Part shown: positions 1-12,000 of the stretch, one piece after another
How positions within the stretch are numbered: the stretch's first letter is position 1
Layout: every line of letters begins with the position of its first letter
The notes under the pieces: generated by a model
The model's input: the letters and a program-made list of their open reading frames with translations, nothing else
What the model was told of the DNA's origin: nothing
The model's database searches: none
Assembly: GCA_020740775.1 (NCBI GenBank)
Contig: JAHEWK010000002.1
Location: forward strand, 5,394,001-5,458,000
From: Ilyonectria destructans
Lineage: Eukaryota > Ascomycota > Sordariomycetes > Hypocreales > Nectriaceae
Direction of reading: 5' to 3'
Length of the DNA stretch: 64,000 bases
Program-made: the position numbers and the translations under genes

Positions 1-3000
1 AACGTCGACGTCACGCGCTTGGCTGCAGCTTGGAAAGAGGCTATGCACCAGAATCCTGCCTTACGGTCTCGCATATTCACCTCCGCCACCGGAGACCATT
101 ATCAAGCGGTGCTGTCGGAGGACTTTGCGTGGCTTCGTTCGGGTCGCCTAGATGAGAAAGAGGTCGTCATCAAGGACGAAGCGGCCGCTGCTACGACGGA
201 GAAGCAGTGTAACCGATACGCTCTGCTCGAAGATCCGAGCATGATGAAGCAGAGCCTGCTTGTATGGACTTTCAGCCATGCCGTAGTAGACAACTCTCTG
301 CAGGAAAACGTGCTTAGCAACGTATTGACCGTCTACAAGGGCGAAACCGCCCAAAACGCTGGTACAGCAGTGGAAGTACCAGTCGATAGCATCGCCAACG
401 CGCCGGCAGACGTGGCCCTGTTCTGGCAGCGGCATTTTGACAATCTGGATGCTTCTTCTTTTCCTGTTCTACCGTCGCACCTGACGAGACCTCAGCCCGG
501 TGCGCAGGCCGAGCATAACATCACCTACCCGACTTCGACTCAAAAGGATTGGGACAGTACTACAGTCTGCCGAGCAGCGCTCGCAGTCCTCCTGGCCCGC
601 TACACTCATGCATCGGAAGCGCTGTTCGGCGTCGCGGTGGAGAGGATGCCTTATTCCAAGGCCCAGGAGCGCCAGGCCCACGGCCCCACGCGGACTGTGA
701 TGCCCACCCGTGTCGTTTGCGATCCTCACCAACCTGTATCCGACCTTCTCCGGGCGGTTGCGGCCCACGATGCTGCCGTTGGCGAGTTTGAACAGGCCGG
801 CCTAGATAGCGTCCGCCGCGCCGGAGACTTTGGACCCGAGGCGTGTAATTTCCAAACCGTGCTGGCCGTCACTTCTTCCAAGCACGGCTGTGACGATGCC
901 TCAGCCGGATCGAGTCTCATGCTCCATCGGACTGTCGTGGGATCAGACAGATTCACACCCTGCCTCGATCGTGCCCTCCTGCTCCACTGCCATATGGCCG
1001 AGGACTCGGCGTCGATAGTCGCGAGATACGACCCGAGTGTCCTCGATGCCCGACAGGCGGCTCGCTTCCTGCGACAGCTGGGGTTCTTGATTGCGCAGTT
1101 CCAAGGCCATGCCGTTAACCAGCCCCTTGAAGAACTACACCTCGTCACGGCAGAGGACCGCGCCGAGATTGAGAGGTGGAACTCGGCGCTGCCCCTGAGG
1201 CACGACGTCTGCCTCCACGACGTGATCGCCCAGAAGGCTGCAGAGGCGCCGAACAGCCCGGCCGTGTACGCCTGGGACGGCGAGTGGTCGCACGCCGAGC
1301 TGGACAGTGTGTCCTCGCGCCTCGCCGGGTACATCCAGTCCCTGAAGCTGGACGCTGGACACGCAGTGCCGCTCTGCTTTGAAAAGTCCAAGTGGATGGT
1401 CGCCGGAGTTCTCGCCGTGCTCAAGGCCGGCCACGCCTTCGCGCTGGTCGACCCAGCTCACCCGGCGGCCCGAGTCGCCCAGATATGTCGGCAGACGTCC
1501 GCCACGTTCGCCCTCGCCTCCAGGCTCCACGGCGATGCCTTCAGCGGTCTCGTGGCCAACACAATTGTGCTTGAGGATGACTTGCTCCGGTCGTTGCCCA
1601 GCGACGAGGGAGGCTTCACGCCCGTCGCGAAGCCGCATGACTTGGCCTACATCATCTTCACGTCAGGCAGCACCGGCGAGCCCAAAGGAGCCATGCTGGA
1701 GCATCGGGCGTTCGCCTCGTGTGCCCTCCAGTTCAGCCCCTGTTTCGGCATCGACAAGGACACCCGTTCCCTCCAGTTTTCCTCGTACGCCTTCGGATCG
1801 AGTCTGGCAGAGACCATGTGCACCCTGATGCACGGAGGCTGCGTCTGCATTCCATCAGATCACCATCGCATGAACGACATCTCGGGCTTCATCAAGCAAG
1901 CACGCGTCAACTGGTCGACGCTCACCCCTTCCTTCGTCTCAACCATCCCCCCGGACAGCCTCTCCGGCCTCCGGACCCTCCTATCAGGCGGCGAGTCCTT
2001 TTCGGCGTACCAGAGAGATTCGTTCTCGTCCCGGATCCAGGTCATCAACGCCTATGGCCAGAGCGAGAGCTCGACCATGTGCGGTGGTGCACGTGTCTAC
2101 GAAGACACCACCGACCTGCAGAACATTGGCCGCGGCTTGGGGGCCCGCTACTGGATCACTGACCCCGATGATCCCGATAGACTCGCCGCCATCGGTTGTG
2201 TTGGCGAGCTCATGATAGAGAGTCCCGGTATCGCCAGGGGCTACGTCGTTCCTCCGCCGCCGGACCAGTCGCCTTTCCTCGACAACGCACCGGCTTGGTA
2301 TCCCGCGGAGTGGCAGCAGCAGCAGCAGCTCAACGGCTACCGCTTCTACAGGACCGGCGATCTGGTCTGTTACAGACCGGACGGCACTGTTGCGTACCTT
2401 GGGCGCAGGGACTCGCAGGTCAAGATTCGAGGACAGCGCGTAGAGCTCGGCGACGTCGAGAGCCATCTGCGCAAAGCGCTGCCTAGTAATCTGATACCCG
2501 TGGTTGAAGCCATTAAGCGATCCCACGAGGCGAGCAGCACAGCCCTGGTCGCGTTCCTGTTCGGGCCGTTCCAACCGGAAGAGGCTGCCCATCTGGAGAA
2601 GAAGGCCTACATTCTGGAGAGCAGCGCCGCCCAGCACATCAGGGCATCGCTGTTGCAGGCGCTCCCCGACTATGGCGTCCCATCGTACTTCATCCGCATG
2701 GAGCAGCGTCCGACCATCGTCACTGGCAAGACAGATCGCAAGCTGCTCCGATCCGTTGGCGCCAAGCTCGTCGAGGAACTCATCCAGAGCGCCCTCTCTT
2801 CGCAGCCAGAAGAGTCGCTTGGCGAGCCAGCGGGTGCAGAGGACCAACTGAGGCAGATGTGGTTCCGCAGCTTGCAACTCCCTCCCACCTCAAACAGCCA
2901 CGGAGCCAACTTCTTCCAACTCGGTGGCGACTCCATCGCGGCCATAAAGTTGGTGAACATGGCGAGGTCGGTTGGCATGGAGCTGACCGTGACCGACATC

Positions 3001-3060
3001 TTCCAGAACCCGACCTGGAAGGGCCTGGCGGCCACGATCCGGCAAGACTCGTCTCAAGGT
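1..3060 (+). other. NRPS module 1: degenerate C, A1, T1 (possible hydroxy-acid starter)
   Basis: The C domain (1-about 1140) is cut at its N-terminus and carries SHAVVDN (274-294) where HHxxxDG is expected, so it probably does not condense. A1 (about 1150-2760) has the A3 core FTSGSTG near 1657 and the lysine of the last core (VTGKTD). Hand alignment to the GrsA pocket gives G-S-A-T-L-G-A-T-M-K, with Gly in place of the Asp that binds the substrate amino group. T1 is GGDSIAAIKL, with its serine at 2932. A1 and T1 look unlike the other nine modules and more like ordinary fungal modules. A Gln-rich loop (CAG repeat at about 2311-2327) lies before the A7 core. I infer a non-amino-acid starter, such as a 2-hydroxy acid, as in enniatin, destruxin and aureobasidin synthetases. 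Confidence 0.75.
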
Positions 3061-6000
3061 GGCTCGATCACTGCGACGCCGTACCAGGGCCCTGTCGAGC
3101 TGTCATATGCGCAGGGCCGCCTCTGGTTCCTGGACCAGCTCAACCAAGGATCGTCGTGGTACCTTGTGCCATTTACAGAGCGTCTTCGCGGCCCGCTCCA
3201 GATCGAAGCTCTCTCCGGCGCCCTGCACGCTCTGAAGCAGCGGCACGAAACCCTGCGAACCACGTTCGAAGAGCACGACGGCGTGGGTATGCAGGTGGTC
3301 CAGGAGAGCCACGCCAGGGAGCTCCGAGTGATGGATGTGTCGTCGGCCCCTGAGAGCTACGAGGAGGTTCTGCGCCACGAACAGACAACGCCTTTCGACT
3401 TGGCCACCGAACCGGGTTGGCGTGTTGCGCTGCTGAGACTGGGAAAGGAGCATTATGTCCTGTCCGTCGTCTTTCACCACATCATCTCCGACGGCTGGAC
3501 CATCGATATCATGCGCAGAGAGCTCGGCATCCTGTACGCCGCTGCCCGCCGGAGCGAGGACTCCTTGGCCCAGCAGCTACCCCCGCTGCCGATCCAGTAT
3601 CGCGACTTTGCCGTGTGGCAGAAGCAAGAGGCGCAGGTTGCCGAACACCAGCGACAGCTCGAATACTGGACCGAGCAGCTCGCGGACAACTCCCCGGCCG
3701 AGTTTATATGTGACAAGCCGCGACCGGCGATCCTCTCGGGCGATGCAGGAGAGATAGATTTCGCTATTGAAGGTCCCTTGTTTGAGAGTCTCCAGGCCTT
3801 CTGTCGCAACCACCAGGTAACCCCCTTTGCCGTTCTCTTCGCGGCGTTCCGTGCCACGCATTATCGCCTTACAGGCGCAGAGGACGCAACAGTCGCTGCC
3901 CCTGTTGCCAACCGTAGCCGCTTGGAGCTGGAGGACATGATCGGCTTCTTCGTCAACACCCTGTGCCTACGGACGGTTATCGAGAACGACCAGACCTTCC
4001 ACAGCCTGGTCCAGCAGGTGCGGTCGACTGCAACCGCGGCGTGGGAGCATCAAGATGTGCCCTTCGAGCGGATTGTATCGGCGCTTCTGCCCGGATCTAG
4101 AGATGCATCACGAAACCCGCTATCACAGCTTGTATTTGCGTTGCACTCACAGCAGGATTTCGGCAGGATCCATCTAGAAGGCGTGGATGGCGAGTCCCTC
4201 CCCACTGTGCCGACAACTCGCTTTGATCTGGAATTCCACCTTTACCGAGAACAAGACCGATTCCGGGGCAACGTCCCCTTTGCTTCCGACCTGTTCGAGC
4301 GCGAAACTATCAGCGGCGTGGTTGATACTTTCCTGGAGGTGCTGCGTCGCGGCCTCGATCAGCCGGAGACACGCGTCGCCACTATGCCCCTGACGGACAG
4401 AATGGCGGAACTGCACAGGATGGGTCTGCACATGGTCGAAAAGAGAGACTATCCCCGAGACGCAAGCCTGGTGGATCTCTTCTGCGAGCAGGTGGCTGCT
4501 CATCCCGAAGCCGTAGCTGTTACGGACTCGTCCTTGATGAGACTGACGTACGCCGAACTGGACCAACAGTCCGATAAGCTTGCAAGCTGGCTGCGTCAAC
4601 GCCAGCTGGCACCGGAGACTCTGGTCACCGTACTTGCTCCTCGGTGCTCCCAGACCATCTTGACCTTCCTCGCCATTCTCAAGGCAAACCTGGCCTATCT
4701 CCCGCTCGATGTGAACATGCCTGCTGGCCGCATCGAAGCGATCCTGTCGGGCGTGCAGGGCCATAAGCTGGTCTTCCTCGGTGCAGGTACGCCGGCGCCG
4801 GAGATCCAGGTGTCTGACGTTGAGGTGGTTTCTATTACCGACGCCCTGAGCGAGGCCGTCGATACCCGTCCCACAGACGATGCTGCTGTAAGACCCCAGG
4901 CGACGAGCCTGGCCTACGTGATGTTCACCTCCGGCTCAACCGGTCAGCCAAAGGGTGTCATGGTAGAGCACCGTGGCATCGTCAGGCTGGTGAGGAGCAA
5001 CGTCAACTCTAAGCTCCCACCGGCCGCCCGCGTGGCACACTTGTCCAACGTCGCCTTTGACGCCTCGACGTGGGAGGTTTGGTCGGCGCTTCTTAACGGC
5101 GGAACTCTCGTATGTATAGACTACTTTACTACGCTGGATAGTAAAGCTCTTGAGGCTACATTCGCCCAGGAAGAAATCCAGGCTGCGATGCTTCCGCCCG
5201 CCCTTCTCAAGCAGTGTATTACCAATGCGCCTGCTATGCTGCGCGGTCTGGATCTCCTCTTTGCCGCCGGCGATCGGTTTGATAGCCGCGATGCAATCGA
5301 GACCAAGGCGCTCGTTCGTGGCAGCGTCTACAACGCATATGGCCCAACCGAAAACACGATTCTCAGTACCGTCTACGAAGTGTCTGAGCATGATTGCTTG
5401 TTTGCCAACGGTGTGCCTATAGGCCGGGCTGTGAGCAACTCAGGCGCCTACATCATGGACCTAGATCAACAGCTCGTTCCCGTCGGCACTATGGGAGAGC
5501 TTGTTGTTACTGGTGATGGCCTTGCCAGAGGTTATACAGACCAGACGCTAGATCAAGATCGGTTTGTTCAGATCGATATTGCTGGTCAGCTCGTGCGGGC
5601 CTACCGAACTGGCGACCGCGTGAGGTACCGGCCTACTGATGGCCAGATCGAGTTCTATGGTCGTATGGACCAGCAAGTCAAGGTTCGCGGTCACCGTATC
5701 GAGCCGGCCGAGATCGAGCAAGCTGTACTCAGCCACGCTGCCGTTCTCGACGCCGCCGCCGTCGTCCGCAAGTTCAAAGGCGAAGAACCGGACATCATCT
5801 GCTTCGTAGTGGCCCGAGACGACAACACAGCCGTCAACCACACCCCAGTCCGCGATGACGAGACTCCGGGCAAGGTAGGCAGCCGGGATGAAGAGTTCGC
5901 GATACTGATGGAGCAGCAGATCTGGCAGCGGCTGAAGGCTGTGCTGCCGCCCTACATGATTCCCGTGCGCATCCTCGTGATGGACCAGATGCCTCTCAAT

Positions 6001-9000
6001 GCCAACGGTAAGGTTGACCGCCGTGAACTAACACGCAGGGCCCAGACGACGCCGAGGAGTAGCATGGCCTCGGGCCAAAAGTCCGTGCCGGTGTCGCCGC
6101 GCAACGAGGTCGAGGCCGCGCTGTGCGAGGAGTTTGCCGCCGTACTAGATATCGAGGTCGGCATCACCGACAACTTCTTCGACCTTGGCGGCCACTCCCT
6201 TATGGCTATGAAGCTGGCCGCGCGAATAAGCCGGCGACTCGAGGTTCGTGTGACCGTCAAGGACATCTTTGACCAGCCGATCCTCCTCGACCTTGCAGCA
6301 ACCCTCCGGCGTGGCTCGACTCAGCACAGCCCTATTGTCTCCCACCCGTACAATGGGCCTGTCGAGCAGTCATTCGCTCAGGGGCGCCTTTGGTTCCTCG
6401 AACGCCTGTATTCGGGCCTCACATGGTATCTCTCGTCATTTGCTTCCCGCCTCCGAGGACCCCTGAACCTCGAGGCCCTGAGCGCGGCGCTGCTGGCGCT
6501 GGAGGAACGACACGAGGGGCTACGCACCACGTTCCAACAGTACGACGGCGTGAATATGCAAGTCGTACAGCCATTCGTGCCGAAGCAGCTACGGGTTATC
6601 GACATCCCTGGAGGCTCCGAGGAAGAGCTTATGCTGGCCTTGCAGAAGGAGAACTCCACGCCTTTCGACTTAGAGACCGAGCCTGGTTGGCGTCCGGCCC
6701 TCTTCCGCATGGGCGAGGACTATCATGTGCTCTCCATTGTCATGCACCACATTATCTCTGATGGCTGGTCTCTCGATATTCTCCAGCGCGAGCTGGCTAC
6801 CTTTTACATTGCGGCACTCCACGGCAAAAAACCAGCAAAGGTGAACCCTCTGCCCATTCAGTATCGCGACTTTGCGCTGTGGCAGAAGGAGGAGGCACAG
6901 GTGGCCGAGCATAAGCGTCAACTATCGTATTGGAAAGGACAGCTTGATGGCAGCCAGCCTGCCACTCTACTCTGTGATAAACCACGGCCTGCTGTTCCGT
7001 CAGGTACGGCAGACGTGCACGAGTTCATCGTTGAGGGCACGCTATACCAAGATCTGCAGAGCTTCTGCAGAAAGCAGCAGACTACACCATTTTCCGTGCT
7101 TTTTGCCGCGTTCCGAACAACTCACTATCGTCTCACTGGCGTGGAGGATGCGACCATAGGCACGCCAATAGCCAACAGAAACCGGCAGGAACTGGAAGAT
7201 CTCATCGGCTTCTTCGTCAACCTGCAGTGTATCCGCACCACGCTGGCGGAGGACGAAACGTTCGAGACGTTGGTCAAGCAGACTGTCTCTGCGACGGCGG
7301 CAGCGTCTGCCAACCAGGACGTCCCCTTCGACCGGCTGGTCGCCGAGCTACGACCCGGGACACGCGATGTCTCGCGCCATCCGCTCGTCCAGATGACGCT
7401 GAGCGTCCACTATCAGGAGAACCTGGGCCATCTGCAGCTGGAGGGCCTCAGCGCCGAGCCCCTGAACGCAGCGAAGACGTCGCGATTCGACCTCGAGTTG
7501 CATTTCTTCCAGCAAAGGAACCGCCTTCGCGGTGTCGTCATGTTCTCGAACGAGCTCTTCGACCCGGTTTCCATCCGCGCCATGGAAATCGTCTTCCAAG
7601 AGGTGCTTCGTCGCGGCCTCGCGGAACCCTCGGTCCCGATCGCCTCCATGCCGCTGACTGACGGCCTCTCCGCTCTCACCGACAAGGGACTCGCACAGGT
7701 TGCGCGGACTGAGTATCCTCGGGACGCGAGCGTGCCAGCTCTCTTCCGCGAGCAGGTAGCCCTCTGCCGCGACGCCATCGCCGTCAAGGATAGCGCATCC
7801 GAGCTGACATACACTGAGCTGGACCGGCAGTCGGACCAGCTGGCGTCTTGGCTGGTCCAGCGAGATTTCGCCCCTGAAACCATCATCGGCGTGCTCGCCC
7901 CGAGATCGTGTGAGGCCATCGTGGCCTTGCTCGGAATCCTCAAGGCTAACCTGGCCTACCTGCCACTCGACGTGAACGTTCCCCTGGGCCGCTTAGAGAG
8001 CATCCTGTCTTCTGTTGAGGGCAAGAAGCTTCTCTTGCTAGGGGCGGGCGTGCCAGTGCCAGCCCCGCAGCTGAACGACATCGAGTTCCTGACTATCGTG
8101 GAGGCGCGAGACAGCCAGCCCGCGACGCAGGAAGACGCATCCGAGAGACTTCCGACACCCACAGCCACGAGCTTGGCCTATGTCATGTTCACCTCTGGCT
8201 CCACAGGTCGACCCAAGGGCGTTATGGTCGAGCATCGAGGTATTGTCCGGCTGGTGAAGAACACCAACATCCAGTCGCAGGCGCAATCGGCAGTTCCCGT
8301 TGGCCATATCGCCAATCTCGCCTTCGACGCGGCCACCTGGGAGATTTACACAGCGCTTCTCAATGGCGGGTCTCTGGTCTGCATCGATCACACGACCGTC
8401 TTGGATGTGGCCACGCTGGGACGAGTATTTGAACAAGAAAAGATCCGGGCTGCCATGTTCACGCCGGCCCTGCTCAAGCAATGCCTTGCCGAGTCCCCTT
8501 CGACCATCAAAAGACTCGAGCTTCTGTTCGCCTCGGGCGATCGCTTGGACGTTCAAGATGCCCTCACCGCGCAAGCATTGGCCAAGGGCGGCATCATCAA
8601 CGCACTCGGCCACACAGAGAACACCGTGTACAGCACAGCCTTCCACATGCAGCCGGGAGAGCTCTGTATCAACGGCGTCCCCGTCGGACGCGCCATCAGC
8701 AACTCGGGCGCCCTGGTGTTGGATCCTCAGCAACGTCCCGTTCCGCTTGGTGTTATGGGCGAGCTTGTCTTGACAGGCGATGGAGTGGCCCGCGGGTATA
8801 CCGACCCAACGCTGAATAAGGGCCGATTTATCGACGTCACCGTCGACGGCGAGACCATCCGGGCCTATCGCACGGGTGACCGCGCAAGATACCGACCTGG
8901 CGACGCCCAGATGGAGTTCTTCGGCCGTATGGATCAGCAAGTCAAGATCCGAGGCTTCCGCGTCGAGCCGGCCGAGGTCGAACAGGTCCTGCTCAGACAC

Positions 9001-12000
9001 CCCGCCGTCCGTGATGCAGCCATTGTCGTCCGGAAGCAAGAGGACCACGGCGTGGAGATGGTCGGCTTTATTGCGGCGCGGGATGAGCAGTTTATCCAGG
9101 ATGCCCAGAACGAGGTGAGCAACCGGGTCGAAGGCTGGGGTAATCACTTCGAGACGAGTACGTACGTGGACATCGAGAAGATCGACCATGTTGGCAACGA
9201 TTTTATGGGCTGGACGTCCATGTACGACGGCGTCAAGATCGATGAGGGGGAGATGCAAGAATGGCTAGATGACACCATGGCCACCATTCTCGACAGCCAG
9301 CCGGCCGGTCGTGTACTCGAAATCGGCACTGGCAGTGGAATGATCTTGTTCAACCTCGGCGAGGGCCTAGAAAGCTACGTCGGCCTTGATCCCTCCAATT
9401 CCGCCGTATCGTTTATCCAGAGCAAGATCCAGTCTGTTGCTGCCGTGGCCGGCAAGGCGCAGGTCTACGTTGCTACCGCGAGTGATGTGGCCGGGCTTGA
9501 TGGACTCCAGGCCGACCTCGTGGTGACGAACTCGGTCGCGCAATACTTTCCCACTGCGGAGTACCTCTTGCAGGTCATTGAGGATCTCCTCAAAATCCCT
9601 GGCGTCAAGCGTCTAGTCTTCGGTGACATGCGATCTTGGGCTATCAACCACGACTTCCTGGCGGCCAGGGCGTTGCGTGCACTTGGACCGGCCGCCACCA
9701 AGGACGAGATCCGGCGGGAGATTCGGGAGCTTGAAGAACGTGAAGAAGAGTTCCTCGTGGACCCGGCATTCTTTACGGCACTTACAAGCCGGTTCGCTGA
9801 TCGCATCTGGCACGTCGAGGTTATGCCTAAGCGCATGAAGGCCACCAACGAGCTGAGCGCCTACCGGTATCAAGCGATCGTCCATGTGCGAGGGCCAGGC
9901 GAGCAGACACAACAACCGGCGCACGTAATTGAACCAGAGGCCTGGATCGACTTCAAAGCCTCGCAACTCGATCGCAGTGGGCTTCTCAGCCTGCTGCAGG
10001 GTTCGCCTGATGCTCAGACTGTCGCCATTAACAACATCACTTACAGCAAGACCATCGTCGAACGGCTGCTTGTGGAGTCGCTTGACAACCATGATGCGCC
10101 GGACTCGACGGACGGCGCTGCTTGGATCTCAACTATCCGGGAGACAGCTGAGCAGTGCGTCTCACTCTCTCCGTTCGACCTTGTTCAACTGGGCAAAGAG
10201 GCCGGCTTCCGCGTCGAGTTCAGCTGCGCTCGCCAGCGGTCGCAGAACGGGGCGTTCGATGCCGTCTTCCATCGCCTCCAGTCTGTTCACGAGAACAGCC
10301 GCGTTCTGATACAGTTCCCAACCGAGGACCAGGGCCGTTCGCCAAGTCTCCTGACCAGCCGGCCGTTGCACCAACAGCAGAGCCGTAAGGTGGAGGCGCA
10401 GATCCGCGACTACCTCCAAGTCTTGCTCCCGCCGTATATGATCCCTACCCAGCTCACGGTTCTCGATCAGCTGCCGGTCAATGCAAACGGCAAGGTTGAT
10501 CGTCGTGAACTTGCGCTGCGCGCGCAGACCGCGCCGAGGAGTAGGATTGTAACTGCCCGTGTTGCACCCCGTAACGAGGTGGAAGCTATCCTCTGTGAGG
10601 AGTTTGCCGATGTGCTCGGCGTCGAGGTCGGCATCACAGACAGCTTCTTTAACCTTGGCGGGCACTCCCTTATGGCTACAAAGCTGGCCGCGCGTCTTAC
10701 TCGGCGTCTAGAGGCCCGGGTATCTGTCAAAAACATCTTTGACCAGCCAGTTCTTGGCGATCTCGCCGCCACTGTCCAGCAAGGCTCTACAAAGCACAAT
10801 GTTATTCCGTCCCAACCATACAACGGTCCGGTAGAGCAGTCGTTTGGCCAAGGCCGCATCTGGTTCCTTCATCAACTCGAGCTAGGCGACTCCTCCGGAT
10901 ACCACATGCCGATTGCGGTGCGTATGAGCGGTCCGCTCCAGACCGACGCACTCCGTACTGCCCTGCACGCTCTTGTGCAGCGCCACGAGACCCTTCGGAC
11001 GACGTTCGACGAGCACGAAGGCGTAGGCGTCCAAGTGGTACAGCCGGTGAGCCACAGCAAGGATCTCCGCGTCTTCGAAGTCTCCGACGGGCGGTACGAG
11101 GAGATTCTGCGACAGGAGCAGGCGAGACCGTTTGATCTCACCTCGGAACCAGGCTGGCGCGTCGCGCTGATCCGCTTAGGGACAGATGACCACGTCATTT
11201 CCATCATCATGCATCATATTATTTCTGACGGGTGGTCCTTTGAGATCCTACAGCGCGAGCTGACTACGTTCTATGCCGCAGCTCTCCGAGGCCAGGACCC
11301 CCTATTGCAGGTTTCACCACTCCCCATCCAATACCGCAACTTTGCTGCGTGGGAGAAGGAGGACGCGCAGATGGCCGAGCATGAACGTCAACTGGCATAC
11401 TGGAAACAGGAGTTGGCCGACAGTCAACCAGCTACCCTCCTGTGCGATAAGCCTCGGCCTGATACACTTTCCGGCAACGGTGGTCTTGTTGAACTTTCCA
11501 TTGAAGGCGCTGTGTATGAGAGCCTCGAGGCCTTTTGCAATACCTACCAGACTACCTCATTTGTTGTGCTACTTGCCGCATTCCGGGCCGCACATTATCG
11601 CTTAACAGGCGATGACGACGTAATGATCGGTACGCCAATTGCTAATCGCAATCGATCGGAGCTGGAAGACCTCATCGGCTTTTTCGTCAACACCCAATGC
11701 ATGAGAATCGCCGTTGACGACGACCAAACATTCGACGGACTGGTTCGACAGGTGCGGTCCACAGTGACGTCTGCATTTGAGAATCAAGATGTTCCGTTTG
11801 AGCGTATTGTATCAGCTCTTCTACCTGGGTCGAGAGATACATCCCGCAACCCGCTGGTGCAGCTGATATTTGCGGTCCATTCGCAACAGGACATTGGAAA
11901 TATCCAGCTTGAAGGCCTCACCGGGAAAACTCTACCATTCACACCTACCACGCGATTCGATCTTGAGCTCCATCTATTCCAAGAACATGGAAGACTCAGG

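Noticed and set aside
19..21. TTG at position 19 as the NRPS start
   Set aside because: The frame is open back to base 1, and those upstream codons continue the condensation-domain consensus, so the real start is outside the window.
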